Part shown: piece after piece, positions 1 through 6,202 of the stretch
Numbering within the stretch: position 1 is the stretch's first letter
Layout of the letters: each line of letters starts with the position of its first letter
From: Candidatus Woesearchaeota archaeon
GTDB taxonomy: Archaea; Nanobdellota; Nanobdellia; Woesearchaeales; GW2011-AR4
Direction of reading: 5' to 3'
NCBI GenBank assembly: GCA_016185915.1
Contig: JACPMP010000015.1
Coordinates: 1 to 7,804, forward strand
DNA length: 7,804 nt
Notes under the pieces: model-generated
The model's database searches: none
What the model was told of the DNA's origin: nothing
Seen by the model: the letters and a program-made list of their open reading frames with translations, nothing else
Made by a program: the position numbers and the translations under genes

Positions 1-1039
1 CAGCTACACGACTAATTTCCAAAAGCAGGAAAAAGGTGAGTTGGATGTGATGCTCACAGATGCAAAAGCCATTTCATCTTCATTGGCTTTAAGCGGTTAC
101 CCAAATGATTGGGACAATACAACAGTCATAAGGATAGGCATTGCTGATGAGCAAAAGGTTAATGCTACAAAAGTAAAAACTTTTGACAAACTTGATTATC
201 CTACTACAAAAAAAAGATTTGGCACCATCTTTGACTATTTTGTATTTTTTGTTAATGACAAAGGGGAAGTTTTGAACATAAATGGTATTTGTGGAGTTGG
301 TTATTGGCTTATTAATACAAGTTATAATATAAAGAGTGCTTATTATTACCAAGATGATGATGACGATTTCTTGAAAAATTTTATGAGTCAAACATTTAAA
401 GCTGATATTTATTTTAAGGACCAGACTAACGATATTTATGGACTTTATGGTCTAATCAGTAATTTAAGCAAGTACAGTTTTGTAATGATGGAGCATCCTC
501 TTTTAAGTGGAGGAGATTTTTCTGATTATAAACCGAAATTCGAGAACTTTTCCTCAAGAGGAGGACTGTTAATGATTAGTGGGGAATTAGCATCTCCAAG
601 CACGAATAACATGGTAGGTGTTGACTTTAAGAAAAGATCAGGGCAATCAGAAAGCGAGAGAGTAGCTATTGTAAATAATACAGATCCTTTATTGTCATTA
701 ACAATAGGGCAGAGTATGGTATTTGCACAGTATTATTATGTTAAGAATACATCAGCTATTGACTTTAAAATAATCGCAACATTTAACCAAACAGATGATA
801 AGGCAATTGCAAAATGGGAATATGGCAATGGCACAGTTTATTTTTTTAGCGACTTTGATGTTTCAAACTTTAATGGAAATTTTGTTGATTTAGTTCAAGA
901 AGCTGCAAAAAGCTTTGTTGAGAGCACATGCAACCCAATTAATATTACAGGAATAAATTTAAAAAAACTTGTTAAGACAGAACGTTACTTAAACTATAAT
1001 TCAAAAGTTGTCAAGATGATAGTTTATGTATGGCGGTGA
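1..1039 (+). CDS. Secreted/pilin-like surface protein, 5'-truncated by the window edge
   Basis: The reading frame is open from base 2 to the TGA at 1037-1039, so the TTG at 41 is probably not the true start; the in-frame codons before it (SYTTNFQKQEKGELDVM) read as natural coding sequence. The missing N-terminus probably carries a membrane or pilin-type leader. The segment ELDVMLTDAKAISSSLALSG followed by YPNDW is amphipathic, as in archaeal pilin-like proteins just after the hydrophobic helix. The C-terminal half alternates beta and alpha elements, with SSRGGLLMISGE (about 556-591) and WEYGNGTVYFFSDFDV (about 816-863); this resembles class I glutamine-amidotransferase-like (DUF4350-like) folds, but no catalytic Cys is visible. 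About ten N-x-S/T sequons fit an exported, glycosylated protein. It ends MIVYVWR, similar to the end of the vWA protein downstream. The coding call is firm; the role in a surface or pilus-like structure is inferred, and no precise function is recognised. Confidence 0.8.
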   Translation, partial: SYTTNFQKQEKGELDVMLTDAKAISSSLALSGYPNDWDNTTVIRIGIADEQKVNATKVKTFDKLDYPTTKKRFGTIFDYFVFFVNDKGEVLNINGICGVGYWLINTSYNIKSAYYYQDDDDDFLKNFMSQTFKADIYFKDQTNDIYGLYGLISNLSKYSFVMMEHPLLSGGDFSDYKPKFENFSSRGGLLMISGELASPSTNNMVGVDFKKRSGQSESERVAIVNNTDPLLSLTIGQSMVFAQYYYVKNTSAIDFKIIATFNQTDDKAIAKWEYGNGTVYFFSDFDVSNFNGNFVDLVQEAAKSFVESTCNPINITGINLKKLVKTERYLNYNSKVVKMIVYVWR

Positions 1040-1102
1040 AAAATTAGTTTAAAAAATAAATAATAATCATAATTCAATAAAAATAAATTAACAAATAAAA
1101 AT

Positions 1103-1132
1103 CCCAATCGCCCCAAGGGGCGGGGTATTTTT
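1103..1132 (+). terminator. GC hairpin plus T-run, likely terminator of the upstream gene
   Basis: CGCCCC (1109-1114) and GGGGCG (1117-1122) are perfect reverse complements around AA. Flanking CCC (1103-1105) and GGG (1123-1125) can extend the stem across a three-base bulge (AAT). TATTTTT follows at 1126-1132. Stem plus U-tract 64 bp after the stop codon looks like an intrinsic terminator; archaeal termination mainly needs the T-run, so the hairpin may have another role. The hairpin recurs in modified form 76 bp downstream. Confidence 0.5.
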
Positions 1133-1178
1133 AATGTTGTAAATTCCCGTTAATGTTTTGGTTGATTGGTTTGATAAA

Positions 1179-1201
1179 CCCATTCGCCGCAAGCGGCGGG
1201 G
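1179..1201 (+). repeat. Second copy of the bulged GC hairpin
   Basis: It has the same architecture as the hairpin at 1103-1125: CCC, a three-base bulge (ATT), CGCCGC, AA, GCGGCG, GGG. Relative to copy 1, the fifth stem pair is swapped from C:G to G:C on both arms, so pairing is preserved. It is followed by GAATTT instead of a T-run. AAATTCCC at 1141-1148 is the exact reverse complement of GGGAATTT at 1199-1206, so a larger alternative fold enclosing this hairpin is possible. It may be a copy of a genome-wide dispersed palindromic element; one window cannot show that. Confidence 0.6.
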
Positions 1202-1377
1202 AATTTCCAACAATTAAAAACTTTAATGACTTTCGAAAGCAAGAGTGAAGAAAGTAAATCGTTGCTATGTTTTTTTGGACGAAAATTAATGGCAGAAATT
1301 AATTAATGCTATATGAGAGATAAAACACAATAACAAATAATTGAATCCACATTAATAAAAATATAACAGAATAAACA

Positions 1378-4095
1378 ATGAAAAAGGCAATATTTTTCAC
1401 AATTGATGCTTTGCTTGCATCAGGCATTATAATAATTGCAGTTCTGCTCGTTGCCAATTATTATTCTGTAGAGCAGCAAAAAGTCAATGTTAATTATGCC
1501 TCGCAGGATTTAGTCAGGGTTTTTTCAACCATGACTGTTGGCGAAGTGAACAACGAATATGTAAAAGGCCTGATTGCATCAGGCGAGATTACAAACGCTA
1601 ACAGCACAATCCTTGAGCAGATTGGTGATTTTTGGGCAAATCAATTGGCCAATTTATCAGCTAATTTCACGAAAAATCTTACTGATGCAATTATTCCCAG
1701 CAACTATGGATTTAGCATCTTGGTCGATGGGGAAGAAATCTACTCAAGAAATCTTCCTGTAAGAAGAGTACTTGTTTCTTCAAGAAAAATAATAAGTGGA
1801 ATTGCAAAAGCAAAGCCAACAGAGGGCTTTACTGCAAGAGTTTTGTTGAATGGGATAAAAAGCAAGAAGACAAATGCCTATGCTTATTTTGGCGGCTATG
1901 AAGGTGACGGAAATTTAACAAAAAAATTGATTCTGCCAAATGATGTTATCTCCTTTAACAGCTCTTATATTGAGGTTGATGCCGGCGGAAATTTCAATCT
2001 TTACATTAATGGTGTATTTTCTGGAAGCTACACAAAGGGCTCTGCGGGAGGAGGCAATATGCTTGCTGACAAATGGAATATAAGCAATGTTTATCTTGCT
2101 AACTTTAGAGCTGGAGAGAATTTAATTAACATCAATTTCATATCTGGCAATAGCTACATTGCTGGTGGTTTTTTAAGAGTAACTTATATAACATCGTCTT
2201 ATAACGATACACAAACCCTAGGGTACGAAAAATATATGTTTTCAGGTATTGATGGTGTTATTAATTTATATTCCTCAATTTATTCTCCAGGTGCAATAAA
2301 CAATATGCAAATATTTCTTAATTACTCAAGCAATTATACAGCTTTCTTAAGATTGGGTAACACAACAATATACGAAGAAAATCCAAATGGGACAAAAAAT
2401 GTAACATTCAGCAATTCTACATTAAGAACAGTTCTTGATTACAGTTCTTTAAACCAAAAAACAGTTCCATTAAGATTTGGCATTACTAACGCAACAACTA
2501 TTGGAGGCAATGCAGATGCTGTTTTGGTAAGTGATGTGAGCGGGAGTATGGATTGGTGCTCAAACACTAGCAGTTGGAGTAGTTCATTTTTTACTTCTCC
2601 AACTAAAGGTTGTTTTTATTTATTCGGTTTATGGTGGTGGCAATCTTTTACCGGTACACCCAGCAGTTATGTCGAATTCAATAGAACAATATGGTACAAT
2701 GGTACAAGCAATTTATGTGGTTGTAGGTATCATCCCCAGTGTGGTAATGATATTACTAAGTTATCATTATATAAAAATGCAAGTACCCAATTTGTTAATG
2801 TTTTATTTGATGTATCAGGTAATAGAGTAGGTTTGGTTGAATTTAGTAGTAATTCTGGTACCGTTTACAAAGACGCATGTTTAACCTCCTCACCTACTAC
2901 CGATGTCTTTCCTGACGGAATAGTAAGAATAAATAATTTAACTTTTAACAAACAACAAATTGTAGCTACAATTGATACAACACAGGACTGGTGGGGCACA
3001 TGTACATGCTGTGGCATAAACAAGGCAGTTGAATTAATTGAATCGCAGAATAGCCCATCAAAAAAGAGGTATATTGTATTAATGAGTGATGGTGCAGCAA
3101 CTGTGGCATGTGTGCAACAGCCAAATAGCACAGCCATTGCAGATGCTGTACAATCCGCATGGGACGCTTGCAATAAAAACATAAGTGTTTATGCTATAGC
3201 ATTTGGTGCTGACGCAGACACAGCAACAATGCAGAGAATGAATTGTAGCGGAGGTAAATACTATGATGCAGTTGACACAACAAAATTACAACAAGCTTAT
3301 AATGAAATAGCAGGTGAAATTAATAAATTAAGCTTTTCAGAACAGATAGCTAATGTAACAGGATTGGTAAAATCCGTTATTTATCCAAACTCATATATCG
3401 AGTTTAATTATACTGCGCCAGATATTCAATTCAATAAAATTCCTCTTGGCTTTGAAACTGAAAGATTTGGAAATAATATTTCATCAGGCAATTTAACAAT
3501 TTATGCAAACACGTCAGCTTTGGATGCTAAAGTTACATCATATTCTGGAAGCAAATGGACGGATAATTTAGTTGTCAATAGTAATACAGTTTATAGATTA
3601 AGTGATTATGGAAACAATTATCAAATCTTAGGAGATCCATTTGCAGTAAACATTCCAGTAAGCAACATAAATCAAGGAAGCAATAGCATCACAATAAGCA
3701 CAGGTATAAATTCAACGGCCTCTACAAATGGTTCAAGCGATAATAGAGTAATTTATACATTATTGCTGAATGGTTTTGCCGACTACAGCAGTGTTGTTGC
3801 CAAATCTGATGGCTGTTCTTGGACTGTAAGCTTTGAGGACGGAACAGCAACAACAATAAAGGTTCCCTCAACTTATAACGGGGCAGATATATGCAGTTTC
3901 TCAAGCAAAATTTATGATATTAATGATGCACTGGATAATGCTGTTTATCAATTGTTTAGCAATCTTGACATAGATAAAGACGGTAAACTTGATGTGAATA
4001 TTGAAACTGATAATCTAAATGTTAACACCTTAACAATATCAAAAGTTCCCTCTCTTTGGGGGCCTGCTATAATTGAAATAAGGGTTTGGGAATAG
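1378..4095 (+). CDS. Membrane-anchored vWA-domain surface protein
   Basis: This 905-residue protein has an N-terminal hydrophobic anchor after two lysines (MKKAIFFTIDALL, membrane span about 4-27), resembling an archaeal pilin-type leader but lacking the classic K/R-G cleavage pair. A beta-rich ectodomain follows to about residue 380, then a vWA domain (about 380-660). The MIDAS metal site is present: D386-x-S388-x-S390, T541 (in GTC) and D571 (in MSDG). An insertion after the first MIDAS strand and the rest of the domain contain 12 Cys (394, 412, 447, 449, 455, 501, 542, 544, 545, 578, 598, 623), suggesting disulfides or a metal site. Near the C-terminus, DIDKDGKLD (D864, D866, D868, D872) resembles a calcium-binding EF-hand or dockerin loop, and the protein ends IEIRVWE. 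About 30 N-x-S/T sequons suggest extracellular glycosylation. The ATG is secure: an in-frame TAA lies at 1372-1374. It is probably an adhesin or a minor component of a pilus-like structure; that role is inferred. Confidence 0.9.
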   Translation: MKKAIFFTIDALLASGIIIIAVLLVANYYSVEQQKVNVNYASQDLVRVFSTMTVGEVNNEYVKGLIASGEITNANSTILEQIGDFWANQLANLSANFTKNLTDAIIPSNYGFSILVDGEEIYSRNLPVRRVLVSSRKIISGIAKAKPTEGFTARVLLNGIKSKKTNAYAYFGGYEGDGNLTKKLILPNDVISFNSSYIEVDAGGNFNLYINGVFSGSYTKGSAGGGNMLADKWNISNVYLANFRAGENLININFISGNSYIAGGFLRVTYITSSYNDTQTLGYEKYMFSGIDGVINLYSSIYSPGAINNMQIFLNYSSNYTAFLRLGNTTIYEENPNGTKNVTFSNSTLRTVLDYSSLNQKTVPLRFGITNATTIGGNADAVLVSDVSGSMDWCSNTSSWSSSFFTSPTKGCFYLFGLWWWQSFTGTPSSYVEFNRTIWYNGTSNLCGCRYHPQCGNDITKLSLYKNASTQFVNVLFDVSGNRVGLVEFSSNSGTVYKDACLTSSPTTDVFPDGIVRINNLTFNKQQIVATIDTTQDWWGTCTCCGINKAVELIESQNSPSKKRYIVLMSDGAATVACVQQPNSTAIADAVQSAWDACNKNISVYAIAFGADADTATMQRMNCSGGKYYDAVDTTKLQQAYNEIAGEINKLSFSEQIANVTGLVKSVIYPNSYIEFNYTAPDIQFNKIPLGFETERFGNNISSGNLTIYANTSALDAKVTSYSGSKWTDNLVVNSNTVYRLSDYGNNYQILGDPFAVNIPVSNINQGSNSITISTGINSTASTNGSSDNRVIYTLLLNGFADYSSVVAKSDGCSWTVSFEDGTATTIKVPSTYNGADICSFSSKIYDINDALDNAVYQLFSNLDIDKDGKLDVNIETDNLNVNTLTISKVPSLWGPAIIEIRVWE

Positions 4096-4108
4096 AAAGC
4101 TTTAAATA
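4095..4108 (+). promoter_or_regulatory. Archaeal promoter (BRE-like element and TATA box) for the nucleotidyltransferase gene
   Basis: GAAAG (4095-4099), C, then TTTAAATA (4101-4108) form a purine-rich BRE-like element directly followed by a near-consensus archaeal TATA box. The TATA centre is about 27 bp before the ATG at 4132, so transcription should begin at or within a few bases of the start codon, giving a leaderless mRNA. The element begins on the last base of the upstream stop codon, so this operon can be transcribed independently of the vWA gene. Confidence 0.75.
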
Positions 4109-4111
4109 GAA

Positions 4112-4131
4112 ATTACGTAATATTACGTAAT
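4112..4131. promoter_or_regulatory. Operator-like tandem palindrome between TATA box and start codon
   Basis: Two adjacent copies of ATTACGTAAT (4112-4121 and 4122-4131) are each perfect 10-bp palindromes, and the whole 20 bp is also a perfect palindrome. The sites fill the gap between the TATA box and the ATG, covering the expected transcription start, where a bound dimer or pair of dimers would block the polymerase. The binding protein is unknown; the product of the adjacent gene, with its possible AbrB-like N-terminus, is a candidate for autoregulation. Confidence 0.6.
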
Positions 4132-4911
4132 ATGGTGATTTTGGTAGGAAGGATAAGCAAAGGAACTTTAATGGACCAGATATACATCCCAAAAGAAAGG
4201 CCTCTGGGTTTTGAAATAGGCATGCCAGTGCTCATTAATCCTGCAACCGAGGCAGAAGAGATAAAGCCCGTATATTACAACATAGGCAAGTTAGAGCCCA
4301 TAAAAGTCACAATAATTCAAAAAATTTTTAGCGAGTTAAGCAAGATAGACAATATAGTAGTGACGGGCTCTTTTCTGGAAAACGGATTTCTGTTTAATGA
4401 TATAGACCTTATTTTGATTGACGACAAGAAAATCGATTCGAAAAAATTAGAACAAAACCTTAAAGATTTATTTGTTTTAAATTTCCACATAATCCCTTTG
4501 GATTATCCAACATTAATTAAAGGGCTAGAAACAGATCCATTATATCAGGCTATGCTAAGCAAGTATGTTGTTAAAAAAAGACTGATATTCAAGTTCAAAA
4601 ATAAAATTAATTATAAGCTGCTTGATTTGCACTTATTAAAAAGCAAGCCACTTTTAGAAAATTTTGATTGTCTGACAGGAAGCCAAAAATATGATATGGC
4701 TAGGAATTTAATAGCAATATTCCTTTTTTTAGATAAAAAAAAGATAAATAATGAAGCTATAAATCATAATATAAAAAAGTTACTTAAAGAAGAGCCACTA
4801 AACATTAAATTAAATGTAATAATCAATAAAGCCATATTCTTAAAGGAATATAAAAAATTGTATAACGGCTTATTTAATAAAATATTAGAGGGCATTAAAC
4901 ATGGCTCTTAA
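4132..4911 (+). CDS. Nucleotidyltransferase-fold protein with AbrB-like N-terminal segment
   Basis: The 259-residue product has the pol-beta/minimal nucleotidyltransferase signature: G79-S80, nine residues, then D90-I-D92-L in a hydrophobic strand (IDLILID). G-S would position the NTP and D90/D92 bind metal; the third carboxylate usual in active enzymes is not obvious, the next strand reading FHIIPLD (118-124). A segment TDPLYQAMLSKYVVKKR (134-150) and a helical C-terminal region follow. Residues about 5-37 (RISKGT, IYIPKE, then G-F-x-x-G-x-x-V-x-I) resemble the SpoVT/AbrB swapped-hairpin DNA-binding pattern; this is a visual match only. The ATG at 4132 is preferred over M14 because TATA spacing predicts a leaderless start there and the KGT motif precedes M14. 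The product should be cytosolic; substrate and reaction are unknown. Its 3' end overlaps the next gene by 11 bp. Confidence 0.85.
   Translation: MVILVGRISKGTLMDQIYIPKERPLGFEIGMPVLINPATEAEEIKPVYYNIGKLEPIKVTIIQKIFSELSKIDNIVVTGSFLENGFLFNDIDLILIDDKKIDSKKLEQNLKDLFVLNFHIIPLDYPTLIKGLETDPLYQAMLSKYVVKKRLIFKFKNKINYKLLDLHLLKSKPLLENFDCLTGSQKYDMARNLIAIFLFLDKKKINNEAINHNIKKLLKEEPLNIKLNVIINKAIFLKEYKKLYNGLFNKILEGIKHGS
4887..4892 (+). promoter_or_regulatory. Shine-Dalgarno-like site for the overlapping small gene
   Basis: AGAGGG lies eight bases before the ATG at 4901, inside the end of the nucleotidyltransferase gene. It supports translation of the small gene from the same mRNA by an internal or coupled start, unlike the leaderless first gene. 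Confidence 0.4.
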
Positions 4912-5236
4912 TAGAAAAAGATTAATTGACTTATTTATTGGAAATGTTTCGAACGCAATCCTTCATAGGATTTTAGAAATGGTTATTGAAGATGAAATAA
5001 TTAGAAAGTATTACGACAAAGAGTTTTTTAATTCTTTTAATATTGCAAAAAAATATAGAGAAAATATTAATCCCATAGGCAATAGATTACCAGAATTTTC
5101 TGAAATAAGAGCATCAATAGTTAAAAAAGTAAAGAATGAGCTAAAGATAAGAATTTCAAAGGGCTATAAAAATATAAATTTAAATTTAGTAGAACCAATT
5201 ACTGATCAAATTTTATCTGAATTGAAGGTTAGTTAA
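4901..5236 (+). CDS. Small basic, mostly helical protein of unknown function
   Basis: This 111-residue protein has no signal peptide, membrane span, cysteine cluster or recognised catalytic motif. It looks largely alpha-helical: helices about 4-35 (RLIDLFIGNVSNAILHRILE), about 43-53, and 68-90, with a last helix near 98-110. A Pro/Gly-containing linker (NINPIGNRLPEF) separates the two halves. It is Lys/Arg-rich, so nucleic-acid or partner binding is possible. The HEPN R-x4-H motif expected for a classic MNT/HEPN partner is not visible. The ATG overlaps the nucleotidyltransferase gene by 11 bp in another frame, which implies translational coupling and suggests the two products work together. 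Its TAA is followed with no gap by the next ATG. I do not recognise the gene; real coding is likely from overlap, ribosome site and composition. Confidence 0.75.
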   Translation: MALNRKRLIDLFIGNVSNAILHRILEMVIEDEIIRKYYDKEFFNSFNIAKKYRENINPIGNRLPEFSEIRASIVKKVKNELKIRISKGYKNINLNLVEPITDQILSELKVS

Positions 5237-6193
5237 ATGACCAAAAAGGCAATATTCTATACAACAGCTGCAATTGCCCTAACTATAGTTATAATTGTGA
5301 CTTATAGCGCTTACTCCACATACAGATTAAGCGACAAGATGGATGTGATACAAACAAGAATTGAGACAGTTAATTTTTTTATTAAAGATGTTGAAAGAGA
5401 CATAAATAAAGGAGCTTTTATTGCGGGATTCAGAACTTTATTGAGCTTTAACCAATTCATTGCAAATAATGGGACATTTATAGACAATGTAAATGAAAGG
5501 TTTAAAGAATCTTTTCTAAACGGCACAATTGAGGGTCAGCCATTGGGCTTGATGAAAGACTCTACTTTTACAGACTGGGCTAATAGAATCTCTGCAGAAG
5601 CAAATAAAATTGACATAAAGTTTAATTTTACTGTAAATGATGTCAAATTAAATCAAACTGACCCATGGTCTGTTGGCATTGGTATAAACATAAGTTTAGA
5701 TATTAGGGACAAAAGAAACACAAGCTATTGGATTAGAGATAGGTATTTAACAAGCACAATAAGCATTATTGGCTTTGAAGACCCGCTTTACATTGTCAAC
5801 AGCAATGGAAGAGTTACAAATACCATAATAAGAACCAACATAACAAATTTTGTTATTGGTGGAGATGTTACAAACCTTATAACCCATGCAAACAATTCAG
5901 GGTACATTTCCCATAATGACTCGCCAAGCTTTTTGATGAGGTTGGAAGGAAATCTTGGTAATTCTACTTTTGGAATTGAAAGTCTTGTTAATTTAGAGGA
6001 GTTCCAGAAACAGGGCTTGTCATTAAAAGACAGAAGCATAGTTGATTACATTTATTTTGGAACTAAAGCTACCACTAATTATAGAATTAACAAGACTCCA
6101 GAATGGTTTAAGATAGATGGAACACCTCCTGTTCCTGGTCAAAGTAAAGGAGAGCATCTTGATATTTATCAAGCTAGGAATGTGACTATATAA
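5237..6193 (+). CDS. Single-pass exported, probably glycosylated pilin-like protein
   Basis: The 318-residue product starts MTKKAIFYTTAAIALTIVI; a single membrane span (about 5-27) is followed by a long amphipathic helix (about 31-70) and a beta-rich exterior domain. The arrangement of a short Lys-containing leader, hydrophobic helix and its amphipathic extension is pilin-like. The leader KKAIFYT matches KKAIFFT of the vWA protein. There are about 12 N-x-S/T sequons and no cysteines. Near the C-terminus VDYIYFG (269-275) and PEWFKID (288-294) look like a compact aromatic-rich closing motif. The ATG directly abuts the preceding TAA, with only a weak GAAGG eight bases upstream, so it is probably co-translated with the small gene. 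It is likely a minor component of the same surface structure as the two exported proteins upstream; this rests on shared style and position, not a known family name. Confidence 0.85.
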   Translation: MTKKAIFYTTAAIALTIVIIVTYSAYSTYRLSDKMDVIQTRIETVNFFIKDVERDINKGAFIAGFRTLLSFNQFIANNGTFIDNVNERFKESFLNGTIEGQPLGLMKDSTFTDWANRISAEANKIDIKFNFTVNDVKLNQTDPWSVGIGINISLDIRDKRNTSYWIRDRYLTSTISIIGFEDPLYIVNSNGRVTNTIIRTNITNFVIGGDVTNLITHANNSGYISHNDSPSFLMRLEGNLGNSTFGIESLVNLEEFQKQGLSLKDRSIVDYIYFGTKATTNYRINKTPEWFKIDGTPPVPGQSKGEHLDIYQARNVTI

Positions 6194-6202
6194 AATATTT
6201 CT

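Larger units (their letters stand above)
1040..1377. other. 338-bp non-coding region between the first two genes
   Basis: No credible coding frame is present. The first 60 bases are very A-rich. Two GC-rich hairpins follow (1103-1125 and 1179-1201), then a 10-bp palindrome CTTTCGAAAG (1230-1239) and a run of seven T (1270-1276). Just before the next ATG (1378) there is only an A/T-rich stretch, with the weak TATA-like TTAATAAA at 1352-1359 about 22 bp from the start, so I do not call a promoter with confidence. No Shine-Dalgarno sequence precedes that ATG. The region could contain a short structured RNA between the hairpins and the T-run, but nothing identifies a known RNA family. Confidence 0.6.

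Noticed and set aside
1207..1377. C/D box guide RNA
   Set aside because: Only loose matches to box C (such as ATGAGAG near 1313) are present, with no well-placed D box.
1574..1762. 62-codon plus-strand frame inside the vWA gene
   Set aside because: It is an alternative frame of a strongly coding region, with no own start signal.
2865..3182. Minus-strand open frames within the vWA gene (also at 89-391, 2966-3160, 3722-3904, 5311-5526, 5788-6039)
   Set aside because: They lie entirely opposite well-supported genes, have no promoter or ribosome site of their own, and their sequences look like reverse shadows of the true frame.
4093..4134. In-frame UAG between the vWA gene and the nucleotidyltransferase gene, with no further stop before the ATG, suggesting readthrough fusion
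   Set aside because: The 36-bp gap holds a clear promoter and palindrome that explain its sequence, and the vWA protein ends in a natural-looking I-R-V-W-E. Chance openness over 12 codons is expected.
4132..5236. Classic MNT/HEPN toxin-antitoxin pair
   Set aside because: The nucleotidyltransferase motif is there, but neither the partner nor the C-terminal region shows the HEPN R-x4-H motif, and the enzyme is larger than a minimal nucleotidyltransferase.
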